DNA from: JAXDLH01 sp034666705
GTDB lineage: Bacteria; Chloroflexota; UBA6077; SHYK01
NCBI GenBank assembly: GCA_034666705.1
Contig: JAXDLH010000269.1
Span: forward strand, 1 to 9,127
Direction of reading: 5' to 3'
Length of the DNA: 9,127 nucleotides
The translations under genes and the position numbers were made by a program. The notes under the pieces are model-generated. The model searched no databases. It saw only the letters and a program-made list of their open reading frames with translations, and was not told where the DNA came from. Shown here piece after piece: positions 1 to 5,977 of the stretch (positions within the stretch are counted from its first letter, which is position 1; each line of letters starts with the position of its first letter).

Positions 1-1
1 C

Positions 2-790
2 GATACCGTCGCGGAAGTCCGATTAACAGAAGAGCCGCCGGCGCCGCCTACGAGCTCCGTCCCCACGAGCGTGCCGGTCGTTGGGGTACTGCCGATCACC
101 CTGGCCAATGTGGTAGATTCGCCAACGGCCGTCCTTGCTATGCCGACGGCACCGATCGTCTCTCGCACGGTGACGCCGACGAGAACCGCGACCCGCGTGC
201 CGACGACGTTGGTAGTCCCAACGACCCATGTTGTGGTCAACGTACCCGCGATCATGGTTCCGACGAATACGCCCACCCCGGTAACGGTCGCCGCGCCAAT
301 TCCTGCCCAGGCCACCGCTGCCCTGACAGCGACGAGAACGCCGACGACGACGGCCGTTCCTACAGCGTCAAGCGCGCCCACGGTAATCGTGACGGCAACG
401 CAGTCGGCGACACCTACGCGTACCTGGACTCCTGTGCCATCGCGGACGCTAACTCCTCGGACACTAACTCCCATGCCATCGCGAACCTCTACGCCGTCGC
501 CATCTCCAACCGCAACGGCGAATCGCGTTAGCCCGATGGTTAGCGTGAATCCGATGCTCGTGCGCATCGGTAACCCGCTGACGCTCTCGGGCACGGGGTT
601 CCCGACGCGCCTTCCGGTTGCGCTCATCGCCGGCACGCAAACGTACGACCTGGGCATGCGCACTTCTGCGGATGGATCATTCAGCGTATCGGGTTTTATC
701 CTGCCAGGGATTCATCCGGGCACGGTGACGATCCGAGTTGTAGCGGGCAACGTCATCAGCCCGCCCGTGCAGTTGCAGATCGCGCCGTAA
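2..790 (+). CDS. Thr/Pro-rich surface or secreted protein with C-terminal TIG/Big-like domain (5' partial)
   Basis: The frame is open from the first complete codon of the window to TAA at 788-790, so the true N-terminus (and any signal peptide or catalytic part) lies upstream. An internal GTG at 71 is only a possible start. The first ~170 visible residues are low-complexity Thr/Pro/Ala/Val/Ser with PT, TPT, TRT and PSRT units, as in the extended, possibly O-glycosylated stalks of Chloroflexota exoproteins. From about 524 to 787 the composition changes to a compact beta-rich segment (motifs NPLTLSGTGFP, ADGSFSVSG, HPGTVTIRVV). This resembles an IPT/TIG or Ig-like bacterial fold, in which GSGF-type and DGSFS-type turns are typical. 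I infer an extracellular or envelope role: a stalk presenting or ending in an adhesion-type domain. No catalytic motif is visible and the specific function is unknown. A hairpin follows 17 nt after the stop. Confidence 0.8.
   Translation, partial: DTVAEVRLTEEPPAPPTSSVPTSVPVVGVLPITLANVVDSPTAVLAMPTAPIVSRTVTPTRTATRVPTTLVVPTTHVVVNVPAIMVPTNTPTPVTVAAPIPAQATAALTATRTPTTTAVPTASSAPTVIVTATQSATPTRTWTPVPSRTLTPRTLTPMPSRTSTPSPSPTATANRVSPMVSVNPMLVRIGNPLTLSGTGFPTRLPVALIAGTQTYDLGMRTSADGSFSVSGFILPGIHPGTVTIRVVAGNVISPPVQLQIAP
435..483 (+). repeat. Short tandem repeats coding the Thr/Pro stalk
   Basis: Two copies of GGACRCTAACTCC (444-456 and 459-471) lie 15 nt apart and encode consecutive RTLTP units. They are flanked by two copies of TGCCATCGCG (435-444 and 474-483), 39 nt apart. 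Both periods are multiples of three, so changes in copy number would keep the frame and only lengthen or shorten the stalk. This is a small coding repeat inside the stalk and not a mobile element. Confidence 0.6.
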
Positions 791-806
791 ACGATGGAGT
801 CAGGAC

Positions 807-854
807 AGAAGCCCCGGGCTCCACGCTACATACGGCGGGAAGCCCGGGGCTTCT
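807..854. terminator. Hairpin terminator between convergent genes
   Basis: AGAAGCCCCGGGCT (807-820) is the exact reverse complement of AGCCCGGGGCTTCT (841-854), giving a 14-bp GC-rich stem around a 20-nt loop. On the + strand it starts 17 nt after the stop of the Thr/Pro-rich gene and ends in TTCTTT. On the - strand it follows the sigma-factor stop by 27 nt, but with a poor T-run. Its position between convergent genes fits a terminator serving the + gene well and perhaps both. The 20-nt loop is longer than in most intrinsic terminators. Confidence 0.8.
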
Positions 855-881
855 TTGGAACGAACAGACGACAGGCGTCGA

Positions 882-2057
882 CTACTCGACGTACTCCCTG
901 AACTGGTTCATGAACGGAACGGTGGTCCGCAGCTTGCGAATCGCCTCGGCCTCGATCTGCCGCGCCCGCTCGCGGCTAATGTCCAACTGGTCGCCGACTT
1001 CGCCGAGCGTGCGCACCTGGCCATCCTCCAGCCCGAACCGCATCCGCAGCACCTGTGCCTCCCGCGCAGTGAGGTGCTGGTTCAATGCCTGATCCAGCAT
1101 GTCGGCAAGCACACCTTCCTCTGCCTCTTCAGACGGTGCGCGGGCCCCTGCGTCGGCGATCAGATCAGCGAGGGTAGATTCTTCCTCCTCGCCGATCGGC
1201 GTCTCGAGCGAGATCGGGACCTTGGCGGCCCTAAATGCCTCGCGCACCCGCTCTGGATCGATGCCCAGCCGCTCACCGATCTCGGCCGCGGTCGGCTCCC
1301 GACCCAACTCCTGGTGGAGGTCGCGGGCGGTGTTATAGAGGCGCGTAAGCTGCTCGATGATGTGCACCGGCAGCCGGATCGTGCGCGCCTGATCGGCAAC
1401 CGCCCGGCTGATCGCCTGGCGAATCCACCAGTAGGCATACGTCGAGAATCGGAACCCACGGCGCCAGTCGTACTTCTCGACACCGCGCTGGAGTCCGATG
1501 TTCCCCTCCTGGATCAAATCCAGGAAGAGTAGCCCGCGGCCCATATATTTGCGTGCCACGGAAACGACCAGACGCAGGTTCGACTCGACGAGACGCCTCC
1601 GCGCGGCATCGCCGACCCGGATCAGCTCGTCGAGATGCTCTCGCTCCGCCGCGTCGGTCACACCCGCGGCAATCTGCAGTTTTGCCTCTTCGCCCGCCTC
1701 TCGCTGCTTGGCGAGGGTAACTTCCTCTTCCGCGGTGAGCAGCGGCCGCTGGCTGATCTCACGCAGATACAGCGCTGCGGCGCTGTCGGGGGCCAGCTCA
1801 TCAGCGGGGGATGGTGTCGGTGGGACGGCGAACGCGCCCGGTCCCTCATCGGCGAGGAGCTCGAGCTCCTCCCAGGGATCGTGTCCGCCCTCTTCGACTA
1901 GATCAATTCCTGACTCACGTACCAACTTCGTCGCCTCGTCCACATCAATTGGTGATCCCGCCGCGAGAAAGAGCAGCTCCTCGAGTGTGATGGACCCGCG
2001 TATCCGCGCCTGTTCGAGATAATTCCGGTTGCGCTGTTCCTTCGATAGCTGCATCAT
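882..2057 (-). CDS. rpoD: RNA polymerase sigma factor, SigA/RpoD type (sigma-70 group 1 or close paralogue)
   Basis: This 391-residue protein directs RNA polymerase to promoters. Residues ~17-56 (RGSITLEELL ... GIDLVEE) resemble a compact region 1.1, a trait of primary sigma factors. Region 1.2 is at ~90-122 (ALYLREIS, LLTAEEE). Region 2 is at ~150-228: RLVESNLRLVVSVARKY, the core-binding DLIQEGNIGL, and the -10-reading segment KYDWRRGFRFSTYAYWWIRQAI, then ADQARTIRLPVH. Region 3 is at ~233-310. Region 4 is at ~325-378, with the -35-binding helix-turn-helix TLGEVGDQLDISRERARQIEAEAIRKL. All regions are intact. Region 2.2 reads GLQRGVEKYD where SigA proteins usually have GLMRAVEKFD, a mild deviation that may mark a paralogue. 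The start is one of two adjacent ATGs (2055-2057, 2052-2054) behind a weak GGGG. It sits 205 nt downstream of the nucleotide-binding gene and has its own promoter. Whether it is the sole housekeeping factor cannot be told from this window. Confidence 0.93.
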   Translation of the reverse strand: MMQLSKEQRNRNYLEQARIRGSITLEELLFLAAGSPIDVDEATKLVRESGIDLVEEGGHDPWEELELLADEGPGAFAVPPTPSPADELAPDSAAALYLREISQRPLLTAEEEVTLAKQREAGEEAKLQIAAGVTDAAEREHLDELIRVGDAARRRLVESNLRLVVSVARKYMGRGLLFLDLIQEGNIGLQRGVEKYDWRRGFRFSTYAYWWIRQAISRAVADQARTIRLPVHIIEQLTRLYNTARDLHQELGREPTAAEIGERLGIDPERVREAFRAAKVPISLETPIGEEEESTLADLIADAGARAPSEEAEEGVLADMLDQALNQHLTAREAQVLRMRFGLEDGQVRTLGEVGDQLDISRERARQIEAEAIRKLRTTVPFMNQFREYVE

Positions 2058-2069
2058 GGGAACCCCATG
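2055..2069 (-). promoter_or_regulatory. Hairpin enclosing the sigma-factor start codon
   Basis: Read on the minus strand the sequence is CATGGG-GTT-CCCATG, a perfect 6-bp inverted repeat with a 3-nt loop. The 3' arm contains the first ATG of the sigma gene. The only Shine-Dalgarno-like run (GGGG, 2063-2066) falls in the 5' arm and loop. If it folds in mRNA it would mask both the ribosome site and the first start codon, leaving the second ATG (2052-2054) just outside the stem. The symmetry is seen in the sequence; the regulatory role is inferred. Confidence 0.4.
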
Positions 2070-2092
2070 CCAGTGAATCGGCCATTGGTTCC

Positions 2093-2101
2093 ATCATAGC
2101 A
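2093..2101 (-). promoter_or_regulatory. Extended -10 promoter of the sigma gene
   Basis: The minus strand reads TGCTATGAT, an extended -10 (TGn followed by TATGAT, 5 of 6 to TATAAT). It lies about 35 nt upstream of the sigma ATG and predicts a start of transcription near 2086 with a ~29-nt leader. No good -35 hexamer is present 16-18 nt upstream (TTCGGC at 17 nt), which is common for extended -10 promoters. Recognition would be by a SigA-type factor, so the gene may be read by its own product. Confidence 0.55.
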
Positions 2102-2187
2102 GGGTCCCATGCAGCGCCGAAGCTTAGCCGCTCGGCCTAGGAACACAGGGTTCGGTAGTCACCTGCTCAATTAAACGCATCCGGGAC

Positions 2188-2210
2188 ATTCTAGATTCCC
2201 CGGGCGAATC
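2188..2210 (-). promoter_or_regulatory. Candidate operator dyad next to a -10-like box
   Basis: Positions 2194-2210 (minus strand GATTCGCCCGGGGAATC) form a 17-nt dyad: 5-bp arms GATTC/GAATC with a near-palindromic CCCGGG core. TAGAAT (5 of 6 to a -10 box) follows immediately on the minus strand at 2193-2188. A dyad abutting a -10 would suit a repressor or a spacer-binding activator of a second, upstream promoter for the sigma gene. No -35 consensus is seen. This is a candidate only; chance symmetry around CCCGGG is possible in GC-rich DNA. Confidence 0.3.
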
Positions 2211-2220
2211 CGGCGCAGGT

Positions 2221-2268
2221 CGGTAACGACTGTGTGACACGTCCATGCTGCGCGCTGCGACGTTACCG
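2221..2268 (-). repeat. Inverted repeat spanning the end of the nucleotide-binding gene
   Basis: CGGTAACG (2221-2228) and CGTTACCG (2261-2268) are exact reverse complements separated by 32 nt. The second arm covers the TAA stop of the nucleotide-binding gene. There is no T-run after it on the minus strand, so a standard intrinsic terminator is unlikely. It could be a weak 3'-end stem of the upstream transcript or a chance pairing. The rest of the 2058-2262 gap holds the sigma promoter elements and no tRNA or other RNA gene that I can see. Confidence 0.3.
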
Positions 2269-2805
2269 TCGCGACGCTGTACCCCATTCGGTGAAAAAGA
2301 TCCGTCGCAGGCGATCCAGATCGTCTTCGGCAACGGTGCTCTGCGAGTCATTGCATAGCTCAGCAAGATCAACGTCGGCCGCACGCAGACGTGACGCAAG
2401 GATGCGCGCCATGTTGTAGATAACGCGATAGACGGCGATCGCGTTCGCCTCACGCAGGCGATTGAACCGGGCGTAGCCAAACCGCAGCACGTCGGTCGGC
2501 TCTGTCGTGCGAGCGGTGGCGGAGTGGGTACCCCCGGTGAGAAAGCTCGTCTCACCAAGCACCGCGCCGGAGCCGAGATGAGCGAGAAGGCGCTCGACCC
2601 CTTGCGTCGAGTGAGTCAGGACGTCGACACCGCCGGCCAGCAGCACGAGGAATGAGTCCGCCTCCGCGCCCTGCGTGAAGACATCTGCCCGCGCGTCGAA
2701 GTGCTCGCGGGTTGCCTGCTCGACGAGCATCTCAAGCTCGGCCTCCGGCAGCTCCGCAAAGATAGGCATTCCGGCCAGAATCGCGAGGTCGCTCGTCTCT
2801 GTCAT
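2263..2805 (-). CDS. Stand-alone cyclic-nucleotide-binding domain protein (Crp-type sensor domain without HTH)
   Basis: The 180-residue protein starts with a helix typical of Crp-family sensors (LAGMPIFAELPEAELEML, ~10-27). A beta-roll follows, with GAEADSFLVLLAGGVDVL (~46-63) and the phosphate-binding cassette GETSFLTGGTHSATA (~84-98). A long helix (~119-141) follows, equivalent to the Crp C-helix. The protein ends there with ~40 more residues and has no winged-helix DNA-binding domain; full Crp/Fnr regulators are usually ~220 residues or more. The cassette keeps Glu85 but has His94 where cAMP-binding members have Arg, so the ligand may differ or be absent. It starts 3 nt after the gdhA stop, behind AGGGGG (2814-2819), so it is very likely co-transcribed with gdhA. 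I infer a protein-level sensor or partner-binding module. Its ligand and target are unknown. Confidence 0.85.
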   Translation of the reverse strand: MTETSDLAILAGMPIFAELPEAELEMLVEQATREHFDARADVFTQGAEADSFLVLLAGGVDVLTHSTQGVERLLAHLGSGAVLGETSFLTGGTHSATARTTEPTDVLRFGYARFNRLREANAIAVYRVIYNMARILASRLRAADVDLAELCNDSQSTVAEDDLDRLRRIFFTEWGTASRR

Positions 2806-2808
2806 ATG

Positions 2809-4038
2809 TCACACCCCCTGGAGGACTGCGGCGCGGCCCACGCGGCCAATCGCGATGATGAACGCTGCGGTGCGCAGGTCGAGCCCGCGGTCCCTGGCGA
2901 GACCGGATACGGCGCCGTAGGCGCCGCGCATGGTGTTCGACAGGTGCAACTGCACCTGCTCGAGCGTCCACGATACGTGTTGCAGATTTTGGACCCACTC
3001 CAGGTACGAGACGGTGACACCCCCGGCGTTCGCCAGGATATCGGGAACCACCGGAATACCGCGCCGGCGGAAGACCTCGTCGGCCTCCGGCATCGTCGGT
3101 CCGTTCGCCCCCTCCACGATTAGCCGGGCCTGCACCTCGCTCGCAAGCGTGGCGTCGAACACGTCTTCCAGGGCAGCCGGAATGAGCACGTCGCAAGGCG
3201 TCAGCAGGAGCTGCTCATTCGTCACCGGCTGCCCGCCGGCGAAACCTGGGACGAGCCGCCGAGAGTGAACGTGCGCGAGCAAGGCTGGGATGTCGAGGCC
3301 GTTCGGATTCGCGATTCCGCCGTCCGCGTCACTCACGGCGATGACTTTTCCGCCGCGCTCAGCGAGGCTGCGGGCAACGTTCGAGCCCACGTTGCCAAAC
3401 CCCTGCACGACGAAGGACGAGTCGCTGATGGTGCGGCCGGTCTCCCGCAGCGCCTCCTCCACGATGAACGCGAGCCCCACGCCGGTTGCCTCCTCACGGC
3501 CAAGGGAGCCGTGCAGCTCTACCGGCTTGCCCGTCACCACCGCAGGGCTGAAGCCATGGATCTTCGAGTATTCGCTCATGATCCACGCCATGACGTCGGC
3601 GTTGGTGTTCACGTCCGGCGCTGGGATATCGAGCTGGGGACCGATCACATTGTGGATCTTTTGCACGAACTTCCGGGTCAGCCGCTCCAGTTCGGCCTCG
3701 GAGAGCTGCTTCGGATTGCAGGTGATGCCGCCTTTGGCGCCGCCAAACGGCAGATCGACGACTGCCGTCTTCCAGGTCATGAGCGCCGCCAAGCCGGCTG
3801 CATCGGCCATGTCGACGGTCTGGTGGTAGCGGAGGCCACCCTTCATGGGGCCGCGCGCGCTATTGTGCTGCACCCGGTACCCGGTGAACGTGGCGAGTTG
3901 GCCGTTGTCCCGCTCGATCGTGAGGTTCACCTTGACCTCACGCTCCGGGCTTTCCAGCATGGCGCGTATCCGGTTGTCGAGTCCCATGATCTCGGCGGCG
4001 CGGTCGAAATAGTGCTCTGCCGACTCCAACAAACTCAT
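2809..4038 (-). CDS. gdhA: Glutamate dehydrogenase (Glu/Leu/Phe/Val dehydrogenase family)
   Basis: This catalyses reversible oxidative deamination of glutamate to 2-oxoglutarate and ammonium with NAD(P), in the cytoplasm, usually as a hexamer. The 409-residue length is normal for the small bacterial/archaeal type. The N-terminal substrate domain has GPMKGGLRYH (Lys66), TWK (Lys90), and the active-site signature DLPFGGAKGG with catalytic Lys102. Asp142 lies in PAPDVNT. The Rossmann domain has GFGNVGS at 213-219, SDADGGI after the second strand, and IVEGANGPT (307-315). The family C-terminal part includes DILANAGGVTVSYLEWVQN. I cannot assign NAD versus NADP preference, and leucine or other amino-acid dehydrogenase activity is less likely. 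The start is supported by GGAG 7 nt upstream (4046-4049). It lies 43 nt after selB and 3 nt before the nucleotide-binding protein. With the flanking peptidases it suggests amino-acid catabolism. Confidence 0.96.
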   Translation of the reverse strand: MSLLESAEHYFDRAAEIMGLDNRIRAMLESPEREVKVNLTIERDNGQLATFTGYRVQHNSARGPMKGGLRYHQTVDMADAAGLAALMTWKTAVVDLPFGGAKGGITCNPKQLSEAELERLTRKFVQKIHNVIGPQLDIPAPDVNTNADVMAWIMSEYSKIHGFSPAVVTGKPVELHGSLGREEATGVGLAFIVEEALRETGRTISDSSFVVQGFGNVGSNVARSLAERGGKVIAVSDADGGIANPNGLDIPALLAHVHSRRLVPGFAGGQPVTNEQLLLTPCDVLIPAALEDVFDATLASEVQARLIVEGANGPTMPEADEVFRRRGIPVVPDILANAGGVTVSYLEWVQNLQHVSWTLEQVQLHLSNTMRGAYGAVSGLARDRGLDLRTAAFIIAIGRVGRAAVLQGV

Positions 4039-4081
4039 CGAGCGGCTCCATTTTGCTGCGTTGACACCGAGGTTCGATCCG

Positions 4082-5977
4082 TCATATCAGAACCCGTTCG
4101 TCCCCGACGCGCCGGGTGATCCGGCGCTCGTCGAGATGCTCGAGCAATGCGAGCGCGTATTTGCGGCTGGTTGCGAAGGCATCCCGCATCTGCCCTACGG
4201 TGAGCTGCCCGTGCTCACGGATCAAGCCCACCGTGCGCTCGACCAGCTCGCCGTACGTCGCCGCATCATAGACCAGATCCTGACCCACCTCGATCACGGT
4301 ACCCCGATCGATCAGCGTCTGTAGAAGCTCGTCGGCCAATTGGTAGGTCGCTTGCAGCTCGCCGCGCCCGGGCGCCGCGATGCCCAAGCGGCGAAGCTCC
4401 CCGAGAAACGTCTCGGCGCGGGCCTCCTCTTTTGGCGTCAGGCGCACCGCGAATTCCGGCAGATGCACCAGTGGGCCATCCTCGGCGATGACGCTTTCCT
4501 GAAGGAGTGTGTGCTCGATGCGAGCGAAGACGCGTGTATCGTGCGCGAGCCGCTTGCGCAGCTCCTCTTTGGGCATACCGCGGCGCAGGCGGTGCTCGCC
4601 ATGGTACGCCGCGAGCTCCCTTCGCACGGCCCCTACGATTCGTTCCCAGCCCTGCGCCGATACCAGGTGCGTCTGAGGGGTGAGCACGCCTCCCGCCCCT
4701 GAATCGAGGGCAAGCAGCGACCCATTGGCGGCGAGGCGCTGCGCGAGCGCCGCGGCTTCCGGCGTCGTGAGCGCTGCCCGCTTGGCGAGCGCCCCGAGCT
4801 CCGCCGGCTCGCGGCCGCGCAAGGTCTGCAGCAGCACCTCCTCCGGCGTCCCCCGCTCCAGGATGGCAAGCTGTTGCAGCACGGGCTCTTGAAAGCGCCG
4901 ATGGCGCTTGGGGTGGTCGTCCACGATGGTGCCGCCGGCGACCGTCACGCTTGGCGATGGGAGCCGCAGGACGAAGAGGTCGCCCTTGACCGCGGCCACG
5001 GGCCGGTCCAGGCGCACCTGCGCCCAGGCGCTCTCACCGGGCGGGACTTCCTGACGGTCGAGCAAGCCCACCCGGGCGTGCGACTCGATCGCGCCGGTGT
5101 GAAACGTGACGCGCGCGTTGTGCGCGAGCGGCTTGGGTGCGTCGGCCACCACGCGCAGCCGCACGTCAATCGCAACTGTCGGCCGCAGCCAACCCGGAGC
5201 GGTGACCACCTCGCCACGCTGCACATCCTCAGTGGACAAGCCCGATAGATTGATCGCGAGTCGGTTTCCGGCCGGTGACTGCTCGACGCGCTGTCGATGG
5301 GACTCCAGACCTCGGATCCGCGCCCGCCGCCCTGAAGGCACAATCTCCACCTCCTGCCCGACGCGCAGTTCGCCGTCGACAAGCGTGCCGGTGACGACCG
5401 TGCCAAATCCGGCGATGGTGAAAATGCGGTCGATCGGGAGGCGCGGCCAGCCGGTCTGGCGCCGGCGTCGCTCCGCCGCAAGCAATCGGTCCAGCTCGTC
5501 ACGAAGCGCATCGAGGCCGGCCCCCGTAGTAGACGAGACCGGCAGCACGCGAGCCGCGGCCAGAGTCGTCCCGGCCAGTACCTCCTCGACGTCGGCTTGT
5601 ACGAGGTCGAGCCAATCGCCGTCGACCAGATCGCTCTTGGTGAGCGCCACGACGCCCGTGTCGATCCCTAATAAGTCGAGGATCGCCAGATGCTCGCGGG
5701 TCTGCGGCATGACGCCCTCGTCAGCCGCGATCACCAGCAGCGCAATGTCGATCCCGCCCACGCCGGCGAGCATGTTTTTGATAAAGCGCTCGTGGCCCGG
5801 CACGTCGACGATGCTGACCTCCTGTCCGCTCGGCAAACGCAGCCACGCGAAGCCGAGGTCGATGGTCATGCCGCGCTCCTTCTCCTCTTTGAGGCGATCC
5901 GGGTCGATACCGGTGAGCGCGAGGATCAACGTGGACTTGCCATGGTCGACGTGGCCGGCGGTGCCAATGACGCGCAT
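4082..5977 (-). CDS. selB: Selenocysteine-specific translation elongation factor SelB
   Basis: SelB is a GTPase that carries Sec-tRNA to the ribosome and recodes UGA next to a SECIS hairpin. The 631-residue length is close to the family norm (~610-640). The EF-Tu-like G domain shows G1 GHVDHGKST (8-16), the switch-I signature KERGMTIDLGFA typical of SelB, G3 DVPGHE (58-63), G4 TKSD (113-116) and G5 SST (~148-150). AGVGGIDIALLVIAADEGVM and QTREHLAIL are also characteristic. Beta-barrel domains follow (FTIAGFGTVVTGTL ~186-199 onwards). The C-terminal ~260 residues are helical and fit the winged-helix repeats that bind SECIS RNA. The start ATG overlaps the upstream peptidase stop as TGATG with no clear ribosome site, suggesting translational coupling. 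No selA, selC, selD or obvious selenoprotein lies in the window. The gene appears intact. Confidence 0.96.
   Translation of the reverse strand: MRVIGTAGHVDHGKSTLILALTGIDPDRLKEEKERGMTIDLGFAWLRLPSGQEVSIVDVPGHERFIKNMLAGVGGIDIALLVIAADEGVMPQTREHLAILDLLGIDTGVVALTKSDLVDGDWLDLVQADVEEVLAGTTLAAARVLPVSSTTGAGLDALRDELDRLLAAERRRRQTGWPRLPIDRIFTIAGFGTVVTGTLVDGELRVGQEVEIVPSGRRARIRGLESHRQRVEQSPAGNRLAINLSGLSTEDVQRGEVVTAPGWLRPTVAIDVRLRVVADAPKPLAHNARVTFHTGAIESHARVGLLDRQEVPPGESAWAQVRLDRPVAAVKGDLFVLRLPSPSVTVAGGTIVDDHPKRHRRFQEPVLQQLAILERGTPEEVLLQTLRGREPAELGALAKRAALTTPEAAALAQRLAANGSLLALDSGAGGVLTPQTHLVSAQGWERIVGAVRRELAAYHGEHRLRRGMPKEELRKRLAHDTRVFARIEHTLLQESVIAEDGPLVHLPEFAVRLTPKEEARAETFLGELRRLGIAAPGRGELQATYQLADELLQTLIDRGTVIEVGQDLVYDAATYGELVERTVGLIREHGQLTVGQMRDAFATSRKYALALLEHLDERRITRRVGDERVLI

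Noticed and set aside
2231..2240. TGTGTGACAC as a Crp-type half-site pair
   Set aside because: It lacks the TGTGA-N6-TCACA spacing. The arms are only 4 bp with a 1-nt centre, and the adjacent sensor protein has no DNA-binding domain.
2124..2558. Second frame at the 3' end of the nucleotide-binding gene that might encode a lost HTH after a frameshift
   Set aside because: The translation in that frame shows no helix-turn-helix pattern (Arg/Ser/Pro-rich), so the short form of the sensor protein appears genuine.
4039..4081. SECIS element or readthrough at the UGA stops of selB, gdhA or the M14 gene
   Set aside because: Each protein is full length for its family at its TGA, and I see no convincing hairpin directly after the stops. 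UGA use as an ordinary stop is expected.
4061..4089. Perfect TTGACA on the + strand at 4061-4066 as a -35 for an antisense promoter into selB
   Set aside because: The sequence 17-18 nt downstream (CATATC/ATATCA) is a poor -10, and no + strand gene follows.
3265..4119. Plus-strand open frame (284 codons) antisense to gdhA
   Set aside because: gdhA on the other strand has all catalytic motifs. The antisense frame has no family signature or ribosome site.
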